Positions 43,191 through 54,656 of a stretch of 64,000 bases of DNA are shown in pieces (the first letter of the stretch is position 1; the number at the start of each line of letters is the position of its first letter). This DNA comes from Paulinella micropora (taxonomy: Eukaryota; Cercozoa; Imbricatea; Euglyphida; Paulinellidae), in the NCBI GenBank assembly GCA_019918135.1, contig WBZZ01003583.1:134501-198500 (forward strand), written 5' to 3'. The translations under genes were made by a program, and so were the position numbers. The notes below the pieces were generated by a model. It was not told the DNA's origin, did not search any database, and worked only from the letters and a program-made list of their open reading frames with translations.

Positions 43191-43699
43191 GGTCCATTCT
43201 CATCTGCAATAAAAAATCAAAAACTTAGGGTCCAAACCTTCGATAAACTGTAGGAATGACCATCTCCACTGGTCAAACGCAGAGGCTTTACCTGACAAAC
43301 GCGGGCATTGCAGCGCCACTTGCGTCCGCTCATAACCCAAGGGACCAGAGTAATCCATCCTTATAAATCTATATAAATACAGCTACAACTCAGTGAACTT
43401 TATAGTTCCGATAAAAATACTTTAATGAATAATGGTTTATATTTGATGTTGTGACAGACATGTGATTTCCTATTTTAGAATTTGTAGAACCTCAATATAT
43501 GACTGATAAAGTGACCATGGTATGACTGTAATACAGTGAAACATGGTCACTATTCTAGATAAAAGAAGATCGGCGCGGTCGTATGTTATGTGTCTGCAAA
43601 TTGGCAATATTATTGTGTTTAAAGGAAATATTTATGATTATATTCGGCATTAATCCGGATTATTAAAATTGGTAATGAACCGGTAAAAATGGCAATAAT
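43191..43699. other. No gene recognised
   Basis: AT-rich sequence separates the gag fragment from the Gypsy fossil. It contains the inverted words GTGACCATGG..ATGACTGTAATACAG and GAAACATGGTCAC. It may include decayed LTR sequence of either neighbour; no partner LTR was found. Confidence 0.4.
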
Positions 43700-46500
43700 G
43701 TGGCATTTCTGAGTTCAATTGTTACCGGAAAATTAGGAACGGAATATTACGGGAATTACGGTCCTGCATTGGAGACGGATACGCAAATCAGGTTTGCTTC
43801 GGTGGAACAGTTTCAGAGCCTGACGAGTGAGGCGAAGGAATTCAAGGCACTAATTCAACACGTGAAGAACCCGACGCCGGAAACGCGTACTGAGGCGGTG
43901 AAGCGGCAACTGAAGACGCACACGAATTCGGATGGATTGATCTGGTATATGGGGACGGACGGCAGACACAAGGAAAACCCGGAAAGGTGGACGGTATGGT
44001 GCCACCGGCATTACGGCATGCGGTTATGATCGGAGCACATAACTGTCCCAGGCAGAGTCATCCCGGATTAGAGAGGATGTGGTCTTTGGCAAGAAAGTTC
44101 TATTGGGGAAGTATGGGTAAGGATGTTGAGCGGTTCATCAACGGCTGCGCGCCGTGCCAAAGGGCAAAGACGCCATATGACGCAAACAAGGGTTTGCTGG
44201 GGCAGTACGAGGTCACGAGCGACATTTTCGAGACGGTCCATATCGACTATGTGGGCCCTCTACCGGAAGCGGGAGACGGGGGGTTCAAATACATCCTTAC
44301 GGCTATCGACAGGGCGTCGAACTATGTGATCACGGTACCTACTAAGGACGAAACCAAGGAAACAACCGCAAGGGCCCTTATTGATCACGTTTTCTGCAGG
44401 ATCGGGGTTCCAAGGAGGATCATATCGGACCGGGGGAGTTCGTTCATGAACTGGCTCTCTAACGGCTCAGTGCATACTTTGGGTTTCAATAGAACTACGT
44501 TACGGCATACAACCCTATGTCAAACGGAAAGATCGAACGGATGCACAAAACCATGAAGGCATCTTTGAAAATATATTGCCAGAACAACCAGAAGATGTGG
44601 CCGGAGACGGTGCAGGCTTTTACGTTTGCGGTTAAACCGGCCCAGCTCTTAATCAAAATATTTTCCTAGACTGTCAATGGGACAGGCGGGGGCCGGAGTG
44701 GGAAGAATAATAGACCGAACTGACTTGAAATATGAATTGTATTAATATTAAAACAGGGAAGCATAAAACATGCTAAGATGAGAACGGACTGGTTGAAAAA
44801 GGGAGGAACCAGTAATTGGGTTAATCTTTACTGAAACTAAGCGAAGGAAGGCTTTAACTCGAACGAGCTAATTGCTAGATGGAATGCGGTATGCGGGCTC
44901 CGCCGCAGTGACTTTTCAGACGATTTTGAAAACGCGATTTGTAGCGATTTGCCAGCTTTGACGCCGGGGCTTTGGCCGCACTGTTTTCGGCGCGGGCTGG
45001 AATTACGAGTCTGAAATCTTTCATAGGCTGCGAAGCAGGGGAAAGAGTGAGGGTAAATGCCTTATGTCGGAGACAGAAGCTAAAACTAGAAGATATAAAG
45101 AGTGGCCGCAATAGCGGGGTACGGGGAGGGTAACGGTTACTACCGAACGGTAGTAAAGAATTGGCCACCGGCTTTTTTATAGTATCTATACGAGAATAAA
45201 CTAAAATAAAGGGTGGGAAGGGTGGGAAAGCGAAAACACTTAGGCGAAGGCTGGCAAGGCAGAAAAGAAGCAGAAAAGAAAAGACAAAACATGTGGTTAG
45301 TAAGCCAGCTGCTGTTTTGGCCTTCGGCCAAAATTGAAACGCCGGTTCGCTTTAAAGAAAAGGAAAAAGAATAACTTCCGTCCCGGCCGGTTAAAAGAAA
45401 CGGTAAACCGAAACGGTTTCGGCAGTGGTTAATACAAGTACTAACCATAATTAACAACTTGGGTTCCTCGTCTTTGGGGGGAAACGTTCGGCTTTGCCCG
45501 AATAAATTGGTGCACGGAAGGGTGTTGAACACACCTACGGATCGCTTCAAGGACACGGCATTATATGACCCGACGGAATTGATGGCATGTCGCCTGCGGG
45601 AAATCGCGGAGGCGGAACACATCGTCCGGAAGCAGCGGGAGGCTGCCATGCGGCGAAAGGATGACAAGGGGCCACAAAAGTTCCGACACGTGGAGTTCAA
45701 TGTGGGAGACACGGTTTTATTATACGTCCCGAGCATCCCGGTGGGTGTGTCGGCGAAGTAATACGACAAGTGGCAGGGGCCATATCAGGTGGTGCAGTAA
45801 ACCGCGGCATACTATTACAAAATCCGCCATCAGCGTACGAGTAACGAACAGATCGTGCATGTGCGACGGCTGGTCAAGTTCTCGCCGTTTCTATTGGATT
45901 ACGAGACGGACGCGCAGGCACTGGCGCGCACGACGGATGACTGGGGCAATCCGACACCTTTGCTTACTCGTTCGCAGCGGGCGGAGGAGTTGGCGAGGTT
46001 GAGGGACCAGCTCCTGTATGAGCCGGAGGAGGAGGAGAAACAAAGATTGCGGGATGCAATTACGGAGCTTGAAACGGGCTCTCACGAACGAGGGTCCAGG
46101 AGGCAACGCCAGGGAGGCGACGGCGACAATAACAAGGAGGAAACTAAGGAGAAGAAGGAGGAGTCGGGTGGCTTGGGGGGAGCACCACGGCAGGAAACAC
46201 AAAGGAGGAGGAGAAGGAGGTGGAGGAGAAGCAACGGACACAGACGGCCCGTCCGAGACCCCCACCAGAGGGAGGGGACGGAGGTGGATCGCGTCCACAG
46301 TCGGAGAAGTGGCTGGAGGACCCGGCCAAGATAGATAGGATCCGCTGGCGAGTCGGCAAGTATTACTTGATGCGACCGGCGGACAGAGAGGTCTCGGACG
46401 ACACGCTGGATGACGTTTATATGATGCAAATATTGAGGGTCGGTGGACGTACGAGGTCCAAGGTGGCGGCGGGCATTGCTCCGGTAATGCAGTTCTAGAG
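43700..46500 (+). mobile_element. Gypsy (Ty3)-type element fragment, integrase region (fossil)
   Basis: The order is an H2C2 zinc region (SHPGLERMWSLARKFYWGSM, CAPCQRAKTPY), an integrase core (FETVHIDYVGPLPEAGDGGF, YILTAIDRASNYVITVPTKD, PRRIISDRGSSF), then, after an unexplained ~780-bp block at about 44660-45440, the GPY-like C-terminus (FNVGDTVLLYVPS, DKWQGPYQVV, VRRLVKFSPF) and a charged tail. The family is recognised from the integrase; RT and LTRs are not seen in the window. It is old, with about five or more breaks. Confidence 0.75.
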
Positions 46501-46518
46501 GAGCGATGATGGGACTAC

Positions 46519-46800
46519 ATGGAAAAGGACCGTCGGTTCAGCCCAGTTTTTCTGGAAAACTGGGGGCAGAAACGGGAAACTTGGGATGTCAGTATCCAGT
46601 TGGATGACAAGGACCACACACCCTATACGGTGCAATCGCGGCCTAGGGAGGTCCTGGATATACCATTTGACCTCACGGAAGATCGACGAATTCCCACTAT
46701 CATCTGGGATGAGGTGGAGGAGAAAGGCCTGCCCTTTGAGATCATCGGGGCACCACCGGCGAGGGTGGGGTCGAGGGGGACGAGGAGGGGAAGAAAATGA
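46519..46800 (+). CDS. Hypothetical ORF after the Gypsy fossil (93 aa)
   Basis: The frame reads MEKDRRFSPVFLENWGQKRE ... WDEVEEKGLPFEIIGAPPAR and ends in an Arg-rich tail next to GA-rich sequence. It has even codon usage and no recognised domain. It could be the end of the Gypsy element's downstream region or an unrelated remnant. Confidence 0.3.
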   Translation: MEKDRRFSPVFLENWGQKRETWDVSIQLDDKDHTPYTVQSRPREVLDIPFDLTEDRRIPTIIWDEVEEKGLPFEIIGAPPARVGSRGTRRGRK

Positions 46801-47059
46801 GAGAGAAAGAAAGAAAGAGAGAGAGAGAGAATGATGGAAAGAGAGTGAGAAAGAGAAGGAAAGAGACAAGATGATGACCGAATCCGGGGTGGTGCGCCCG
46901 GGGGAAGCGGCTGATGGTACCCGCGGATCACTTGATCCAAAAGTGTGTGATATACACTTGGTACGCAGGAGCGCGAGGGTATGGACGATATTGACTGAAC
47001 GGGTATTGGAAAAGTCAACTTTTGGAAACTATGGGCTATATACAGTGACCACGATACTA

Positions 47060-47190
47060 GTCGTGCACTTTCATGTGGTGGTCGTGAACAACACATGAAA
47101 AATGCACGACACACATCTACAAGGGCCATGACACTAATTGTGTTCTTTCATGTGGTGGTCGCGAACAAACACCTGAAATTACACGACAAT
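47060..47190. other. Two consecutive long hairpins
   Basis: Hairpin 1 (47060-47110) pairs GTCGTGCACTTTCATGTG with CACATGAAAAATGCACGAC around GTGGTCGTGAACAA. Hairpin 2 (47137-47190) pairs ATTGTGTTCTTTCATGTG with CACCTGAAATTACACGACAAT around a near-identical loop. The repeat period is ~78 bp. Pairing is kept although the stems differ, as in a conserved structure or a duplicated foldback. Confidence 0.75.
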
Positions 47191-47209
47191 TACTTCTACC
47201 TATCTTGGA

Positions 47210-47345
47210 GGCTGTTGGGATTTCCGCGCAGGGCGCGATGAGGGATAATCTTATCTCGCGCGGGGCGCAAGGATACAATTCTTTCCGCGCAGGGACGCGA
47301 TGACAGGCTTATAAGCCTTGATGGATAATCTATTAACCCGCCAGG
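47210..47345. repeat. CCGCGCAGGGCGCGATGA repeats
   Basis: Four related units (TTTCCGCGCAGGGCGCGATG, CTCGCGCGGGGCGCAAGGAT, TTTCCGCGCAGGGACGCGAT, ACCCGCCAGGGAGCGAGG) are present, and another occurs at about 47633. No coding function is seen. Confidence 0.6.
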
Positions 47346-47779
47346 GAGCGAGGTCAATGACGTTCACGGACTGATCACCCTCACGCTCACTTATTGATAT
47401 TCACCCTCAGCCTGCGGTGGCACAACAAAGGGTAAGCGTACGGGGTACGAACGGGAAAGGGATGACGAGAAAGATTGAGAAGATGAGAAGAGAGATGAAA
47501 AATGAGGGAGAAGACGAGAAGGGAGGGGGTAATACAAATACACCCACAGGTACCGCGGAGGGCAACAAGCCCATATGGCGATCATGGCCACGGTACACTC
47601 GGAATATATCACTCATGGAATCTATTTTTATTTTGCCGCGCAGGGACGCGAGGACGGCGGAACGCCGAATGGAAGACACTCACCGCTCGATGCGGATCGA
47701 GGGATAAACATGGGTGGATAACAACATGGGCGCGGGGAGCCAACGCGGAGGACGGAACGTGGAATGGCGGAATAGGCCC

Positions 47780-47915
47780 GCGAGAGGGGATAGATTATAG
47801 GATGGATAGCAGAAGAGTCGGATAGATTATAGGTTGGATAGATAATAGGATGGATAGTAATAGAATTGGAAGATTGTAGGTTGGATAGTAATAGATATGG
47901 ATAGAATATAGTATG
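47780..47915. repeat. GGATAGATTATAGGTT-type minisatellite
   Basis: Degenerate tandem units of GATGGATAGTAATAG / GGTTGGATAGATAATAG are present, about 20-25 bp each. Confidence 0.75.
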
Positions 47916-48042
47916 CATAATGATAGGAATAGGTGGGTGGGACGACACGGGGCAGCAACGGGACGACCTGATGGATGGGGACAAAAGGGGGATAACAACC
48001 AAGGGAATCGGATGGGTAGACGAGTAGGTTTATAAGTGGTAC

Positions 48043-48591
48043 TTGGGGTCGTTTCAAGCATGGAGTGCTGAGGCCAGGGGAACGGCGATGGGTGGAAATC
48101 AAAGGCTTGGAGGGGGGGGCCTTCTCTCAGCGACGTTTTCAGTCACTTCTGGGCGGCACGACCGGGACTACAACGTCACCTGGGGCCATAAGTTGATAAA
48201 AAAATTTTATTGCTTCGGTGAGGATCGATTGGATGAGGATGTCACTTTTTCAAATTCCCAAGAGATTCATTGGCAATTTTATCGTTTCGGCGAGGATCGA
48301 TTGGATGAGGATGTCACTTTTTCAAATTCCCAAGAGATTCATTCGCAATTTTCTTGCTTCGGCGAGGATCGATTGGATGAGGATGTCACTTTTTCAAATT
48401 CCCAAGAGATTAATTGGCAATTTTATAGTTTCGGCGAGGATCGATTGGATGAGGATGTCACTTTTTCAAATTCCCAAGAGATTCATTGGCAATTTTCTTA
48501 TTTCGGCGAGGATCGATTGGATGAGGATGTCACTTTTTCAAATTCCCACGAGATCCGTTGGCAATTTCATCAAGTTGGCAGTTTTGCATGA
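48043..48591 (+). CDS. 182-aa ORF built on five in-frame 72-bp repeats
   Basis: After a 55-residue lead (MGSFQAWSAEARGTAMGGNQ...) come five 24-residue repeats of the form FGEDRLDEDVTFSNSQEIHW followed by QFYR, at about 48212-48575. The last copy is diverged. The DNA units are almost identical, so amplification is recent. The +1 frame is also open (IDWMRMSLFQIPKRF), as expected for a pure 72-bp repeat. Acidic, beta-prone repeats could form a solenoid, but coding status is unproven. I recognise no family. Confidence 0.4.
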   Translation: MGSFQAWSAEARGTAMGGNQRLGGGGLLSATFSVTSGRHDRDYNVTWGHKLIKKFYCFGEDRLDEDVTFSNSQEIHWQFYRFGEDRLDEDVTFSNSQEIHSQFSCFGEDRLDEDVTFSNSQEINWQFYSFGEDRLDEDVTFSNSQEIHWQFSYFGEDRLDEDVTFSNSHEIRWQFHQVGSFA

Positions 48592-49327
48592 GAGGGCTAG
48601 TGTAAAACATAATCATATCGGCTGAGGGCAGCCGATGGTAACTTGAAGCATCCATAGTCATAAAGTGGTAGTTTTTATACGAAGGAATTCGTACAAAATC
48701 CTTTTTGGGGGAGCAGACGGGGCCGAAGGTATGATCAACGGGAATAAATGGATTTTACTCAGGCGGAAATGGAATTATTAATACTTATCCGGGGCTAGTA
48801 TAGTCTCACACTAGGTGGGAGGGACGATGAGTGAATTTAGGTGGACATGGATGTGCAATTTTATCAGAGAAAATTAGGTCACGGTCTGGTCACTGACAGT
48901 CACTCGTGATAATTTTTCACATTTTATCCCTGTTGGATCGGCTGGTCTTAACTCAACTTCTCGCGCATCCTGACGAGGGCACGCTAGAGGGGGAGAGTGG
49001 ATTATGCCGGCCACCCGGACTATTTAATTGCATTACCCGATGTTCCGGTCTGTTCGGTTATACTTGGCTTGGAGAGTAGGGAGTCCCTTCTACGTTAGGT
49101 ATTCCTCATTCTACAACTTGAAGTCGTTAGATAGCCTGAGTTGTTATATTATTAAATATTGAGTCACGGTAACACCTGCGTGTGACACTGAGCTTAGTAG
49201 TATTAATGATAAGGAAGTCGCCAACAGAACGCGCCACGTAACAGTTTGACTGGCAGGATCATAAGTAAAGGCTTTACTACGACCGACACCGTTACTCGGA
49301 TACGACCGGCCTTTAACTATTGTATTA
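48592..49327. other. No gene recognised; diverged direct repeat
   Basis: The stretch 49220-49325 (CGTAACAGTTTGACTGGCAG ... CGACACCGTTACTCGGATAC) is a diverged direct copy of 49825-49925 (TAACATGACTGACCGGATCT ... CGACACAGTTACTCCGATAC). The MITE at 49328 lies between them. Nothing else is seen. Confidence 0.4.
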
Positions 49328-49601
49328 TTGCTGTTGACATTCAAGACAACAAAAAAAATTGATTTTTCTGTTTTGGTTGGAATTTCAGTTTTGGTTGGAA
49401 TTTTGATTTTGGGTGAAAATTTGAATTTTTCAAATTAACGGCTATATTCGTCCGCAAAATATCGTAAATTTTCGCGAAATGTTACCGTTAAATTTGAAAA
49501 TTTGAATTTTTGTCACAAAAATGAAAAACTGTCACAAAAATGAAAATCTGACACAAAAATGAAAAACTAATTTTTGTTGTTGTCTTGAATGTCAACAGCA
49601 A
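49328..49601 (+). mobile_element. 274-bp MITE with TA target duplication
   Basis: Inverted ends are TTGCTGTTGACATTCAAGAC ... GTCTTGAATGTCAACAGCAA, with TA on both flanks. The interior has repeated TGTCACAAAAATGAAAA and TTTTGGTTGGAATTT words. TA duplication and length suggest a Tc1/mariner-driven MITE. It is nearly identical to 57284-57557 in inverted orientation. Confidence 0.9.
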
Positions 49602-50183
49602 TAATTAGTTGAAGATTATTAGTTGCAACAAATGAAGTTCGGGGGGTGATGTCCACAGACTCGGAAGTTTGAAAAACCTGTTTCGCACCCTTCCACTTCA
49701 AATGTGTGGTTTCAAGCCACTTAAGTGGCGTGAAATAAGGTAAGAGTTAAAACAGTGTCTGCGTAAAAATATGTCTGCAGTGAGTTTTGTAACTAAACTT
49801 TAATAAGAAAGAGCGCAAACGCGAAGTTGAAGCGCTAAGTAACATGACTGACCGGATCTAAGTAATGGCTCTGAAGGCTACCGACACAGTTACTCCGATA
49901 CGGCCGGTCCGCTAACGATTAATATTAGTTCCAACAGATATTGAGGGACCACGAATAAAAAATATATTTTTGCAACGTGCACGTTAACAACTTTAATATT
50001 AATATATAAATTGATCTTACAGTGATTTGTTTGTCCGCGCGCGCGCGTGTGTGTGTGCGTGTGTTGCTAGGTCTGCTCGCATATGTTGCTAGGTCTGCCA
50101 GTCTCTCTTTCTCTCTCTGATCCTTGTAAAACTTGCAGTGAACATGGACTATTGTCATAGAGAAAAAAATTGTGTATGTATGT

Positions 50184-50214
<31 letters not shown>

Positions 50215-50264
50215 GGGGGGGGGGCAATGTGAGGTGGGAGTGGCAAAAAGGAATCACTTCTCTA
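49602..50264. other. No gene recognised; G20 run
   Basis: Holds the second half of the diverged direct repeat (49825-49925), a (GC/GT)n stretch near 50037-50060 and a pure G run at 50198-50224 downstream of the head-repeat gene. No coding frame is seen. Confidence 0.5.
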
Positions 50265-52890
50265 TCAAGGACTCGAAATCACTTGAAAATCCTTGTTTGC
50301 AGTTTGATTAAAACCACCCACAATCGTAGCATGTGATGCGTTGGAAGCGACTGTATTATTACGGCCGCCGATGATGACTGAAAAGTTGCCCTTGCACTGG
50401 TTGTCCTCGCCTCCAACACATGTAGAGTCGTTTCCACTTGCGCGATTGTCCCTTCCACCAACGGCCACCGAGGCACGGGCAGTTGCGTTATTTTCCCTTC
50501 CACCAACGACCACCGACCACTCTCCTGTGGCCGTATTCCTTTCACCTCCTACAACAGTGCAGCCATCAGCCGTGTTGTTTACACCACTCAGGACTGCCGA
50601 ATGCCTGCGGATTGCGCGATTTCCCAATCCACCACCGACCACCGAGAAATTTCCTTCGGCTCTGTTGTTTTCGCCTCCTAAGACGACAGACTCATCTCCC
50701 GAAGCTAGATTGCCCATCCCTCCGTGGACCGCCGAATCCATGCCCGAGCATCTGTTCATGCTACCTCCACCCACCGTGCAATCTGTGGCTAAGGCCCCGT
50801 TCATGAACCCACCCAGAATAGCAGAACCTCCACCCATCGCAATGTTGAAGTCGCCCCCAACGACAGAGGCCTGCATGCCCTTGGCTTTGTTGTCGCGCCC
50901 GGCCACGGTGGCGGACTGCGCGCCGCTGGCGCAGTTGGAAACGCCAGCCACGGTGACGGCACCAACCCCGCTGGCCGTGTTGAGGCGGCCACCCACGGCC
51001 GCGGCGTAGGGCGCGCTGATCGTGTTCATGTCGCCAGTGACCAGCCCACTGTGCGAAGTGTACGAATGCATCGGGCCTACGCGACAACGCACACAAAAGG
51101 GATTTTGCATAAATCAGACGTTTAGCACAAGACAGAAAGACACCGAACAGACTTAGGCAAAGCTTGAAGAAATGCAACCAGAAAGCTACAATCATAACGG
51201 ACCTATGACGACGTTATGACTGCCAGTCCTCGATCCGGATCCCTCGTTATACCCTGTCAGAAAGCAAAGACAAATCACTTGCATGATAAATGAACCGAGT
51301 TAAGGGCTGTGATCGCTGTGATGCTTTGTGTTTGCGCTTCACGCTTGCCCGATGCTTGCCTTTTGTGTTGTATTTGTCGGCGTTGATGGTTTTCTTTCAA
51401 GAGATGCACACACAAGCAAGATTGTATTTCAACGCACCTACAATAATGTTTCCGACTCCGTTTGGTGCGCTGTTGGTCGCACCAGCTCCAGATCGCACAA
51501 TAAAGTTGCAGCCTGAAAGCGAACAAGGATCATCTAGAAGAAAGACCTACGCCTTCAAAAAAACGCAAGTTTTGACGAAACCCATCACATGATGTTGCAC
51601 CCATCACATGATCTCGCAAATTTCTGAAAGACATGTATGCGCTAAAGCCCACCTTCCTCGCGCCCTCTCTCCTCTCTCTCGGTAGCTTTTTTTTTCTTTT
51701 TTTTTTTTCAACGTACCATTTCTCGCATCAAAGCCACAATAAATTAAATCGCTCTTCATACATGAATACAAAACAAATTATAGACGTGTGCGATGGTTGG
51801 GAATTAGAAGGCACAACACCTTCCACAATAAACTGGTTGGGGCGCAGGTTGGCGTCGTAGGCCGGAACGCAACGGCCTAAGACAGCCGTGAGACGCTGCA
51901 GGGACTGCACCATGGACTCAAGCGCCGCCACCCGGGACTCCAGACTCCCTGTGCATGCCACAGAAAGACACCAGCCACTGGACAATCCCACCACACTTTC
52001 AGCAATCACGTGCATGCCTTGGTTCCAAACAACTGTTGCTTGTGTGGACCCTCGCAAGCATGTGCATAAAATACAAACAAGTACCGGAATCAGAGCTTTG
52101 TCCTTTGGAGGAGCCCGTGTCTTGTGTCGAGTAGCCTTTGCTTTGCCCCACGACTTGCTGAGAGTATCCTTTTGTATCGCCCTACATGCAGGATGGATGG
52201 TGGTGATACATACATAGATACATACACACACATACATACATACATCCATCCATACACATTGGAAAAAAAGAATCAATTAAGCAAGAAGCAGAGCAGGCCA
52301 TACATAAATACATACATACCTCCTCCCTCTGTCTCTTTCTTGACAAGCATCGAACTATTCTCTTCTGGCTAGCGACATAGAGAAAGAACCTTGGTCTGTT
52401 GCGAGGAGAATCCTGACTGCTGCGAGTACCCTGCGCTGTTGGGCGCAAAGGCCAGTGAATCTGCACCCAAGCTCGGATCAAAGACAGCTGGCATAGCTAC
52501 ACCATAGTTGTCATCAAAGAGGTTCGGTCCGAAGTCTGGATCTGGGTTGCCGTTGAAAGTGCTTGGGTTGCCGCTTGGGTTGCCATTGAAAGTGCTTGGG
52601 TTGGGAACGAAAGCGTTCCCGCTGCCAGGGATGAAAGCATTGGAATTGCCAGGGAAATAGTTCACGTTGCCAGAGAAAGAGTTGGCACTGCCCATGAAGG
52701 AGTTCGGGTCGCCAGTGAAAGCGTTCGCGTTGCCAGCTCCAGTATTCGGGTAGCCAGTGAAAGTGTTCGAGTTGCCCACGAAAGCGTTCGAGTTCGGGTT
52801 GAAATTGTTGTTAACAAAGTTGGACGGCATGAATTGTACACCATTCTCTTCGTTCTGCGGCAAACCCAGCAAATCCAAAACTAGCGTCAT
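50265..52890 (-). CDS. YadA/Hep_Hag-like head-repeat protein, six exons, 554 aa
   Basis: Minus-strand exons 52390-52890, 52085-52181, 51820-51948, 51438-51512, 51203-51253 and 50265-51076 join with GT-AG introns; lengths sum to exactly 555 codons and every join keeps frame. Residues 1-167 are Asn/Gly/Phe/Pro-rich with about eight units like GNANAFTGDPN. Residues ~168-200 are Gln/Ser/Gly-rich. Residues 201-220 (SLESRVAALESMVQSLQRL) form a short coiled coil. Residues ~245-554 carry about 16 repeats of 14-15 residues, consensus SVVVGGRxNNxASG, as in trimeric autotransporter heads and some viral fibres. This predicts a trimeric beta-roll stalk, probably extracellular or surface-bound, though no clear signal peptide is seen. 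The sharp exon fit says it is intact. Confidence 0.8.
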
Positions 52891-52899
52891 ATTGGTGAA

Positions 52900-54205
52900 C
52901 TGACAGATGACGCACGATTACGATTGCGAAAAGATAGAAATAAGACAGATTGTCTCTGAACAGATGAAAAGACATAATTTTTCTCGCTGCATTCGAGGGG
53001 GATTGGGGGGGGGGGGGGGGGGGGGGGGGGTGCATCACAAACACCAGTTTTCACGAGAAAATGTAAAGTCGTGTGACAGGACTCTTATGCTGCAGAAGGA
53101 ATGAGGCTCGGATGATACATCGCCACACACAGTGAAAGCATGAAGGTGAAGACCTGGCCCTCTTGGCCACGACCAGAGAACGAAACATAGGGGCTGTTTC
53201 CATTATTAGTCTCACCTTCCTCGGTGCCCTCTGTCAATCAAGGAATTCAAGACGTTCAACAGATGGATGGCGTTCATCTGCGATATGTAACTTTTGTTGC
53301 AACGTGCTCTGAAATATTATTTTATTTTATTTTATTTATTTATTTAAAAAGAATCATATTGTCACTATCATTTTAAAATTGCGCTGTTTTGTCCGTTTGA
53401 CCTGGTGTGCTGTCAATTCTTTGTCTGTTGTCTCATGGCCCTGTGTTTATGCTTCACTCTCCTGATACGTTCATGGTCAACCACTCCCTAATTATGTGCC
53501 CTTTATTGCAAGTGGAGAGACTGTACCACTTCTTGGAGTCGATGTTCATTCGGCATGTTCATTGAGCAACACATTTTAAAAAGTATCCCTCGTTCATAAC
53601 TTGTCTTTTATGGATGTCTGAGTATTAGATTTCACGTCTGAGAAAGGTCTAGCTTGCTAGCTATACTTTTTACGCGAACTTCCCTTGAGTCCAACTGTAA
53701 AATGTGCTCTCTATTTAGAAGGAGAGGTCGGAGAGAGAGAGACACACAGAAAGACAGATATATATATAATATATATATGTAGAGAGAGAGAGATTACAAT
53801 GAGAAAAAAAACAAAAAAGAACAAGACCAAGAAATAAAAGCTGAAGAAAAGAAAGAAAGAGAGAGTGTGTGTTGTGTGTGTGTGTTTGAGAGAGAGAGAG
53901 ATTTAGAAAAGATATTCTTTTCTGTTTGAAGCTTTATTTGGACACACATATATATACTAAAACACACAACATGCAATACACAAACATACACACCTCAGAC
54001 ACACAGACACAAACGCACAAATACGGCTCTGTCCATACCCGTAAAAACTCGAAACTGGCATGTCATAAGAGTGACATTGTTGGAGGTAGGGAATGAAAAT
54101 ATAGGAAGAGGCAGATACAGTGTCACACAGAAAACAATCGATCCAACTGAAGATCTCTCCAGTATACCGAAGAACACAAGAAAAAAATGAAACAAACAAT
54201 CAGAG
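52900..54205. other. No gene recognised; G-run and dinucleotide repeats
   Basis: It begins with the upstream region of the head-repeat gene, including a ~24-bp G run (53006-53030). Farther on are (TTTTA)n near 53320-53345, (TA/GA)n near 53755-53790 and (GTGT/GAGA)n near 53865-53900. No convincing coding sequence is seen. Confidence 0.5.
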
Positions 54206-54207
54206 CG

Positions 54208-54324
54208 TTAAAAATAGGCACGACGGATGAAGGGACCCTCATGACGACGTCGGGCGCGTTGACCATCCTCTTCACCCATACAGAATGCAGCGAAGAGCAT
54301 GACCACAAGGCCATGTCTCGACAT
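54208..54324 (-). CDS. Possible small secreted peptide (38 aa)
   Basis: It starts ATG at 54324 in a good context and reads MSRHGLVVMLFAAFCMG, a signal-like hydrophobic front, then a basic tail with paired arginines (RARRRHEGPFIRRAYF) before TAA. It could be a short secreted or membrane-active peptide, a first exon, or chance. No family is recognised. Confidence 0.25.
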   Translation of the reverse strand: MSRHGLVVMLFAAFCMGEEDGQRARRRHEGPFIRRAYF

Positions 54325-54432
54325 GTTGAGAAAGTTTTTTTTTGAATTTTGTAAATTTTTCGAACGTTGGCTGAAACAGTCGAAAATGGAACTCCGCGGG
54401 TACAAAATGGCAACAACAACCAACTTGTGTGG

Positions 54433-54619
54433 GTTAAGGCCGTTATCCATGCATCATGCTATTGGTTTAATTACTGTAATTAAATTTACAACAACAACAA
54501 CAACAATAACAACAACAACAACGACAACAACAACATCTACTTGTCTTTAAGTGGGTTTAAAGGCCGTTAAGATCCATGCACCATCATGCCACTGGTTTAA
54601 TTACTGTAATTAAATTTTT

Positions 54620-54656
<37 letters not shown>

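Noticed and set aside
48212-48575. CRISPR-like array
   Set aside because: Units are contiguous 72-bp copies without spacers.
50341-51009. Plus-strand 222-aa Pro/Ser/Leu-rich frame
   Set aside because: It is the complement of the head-repeat exon, whose splice pattern proves the minus strand.
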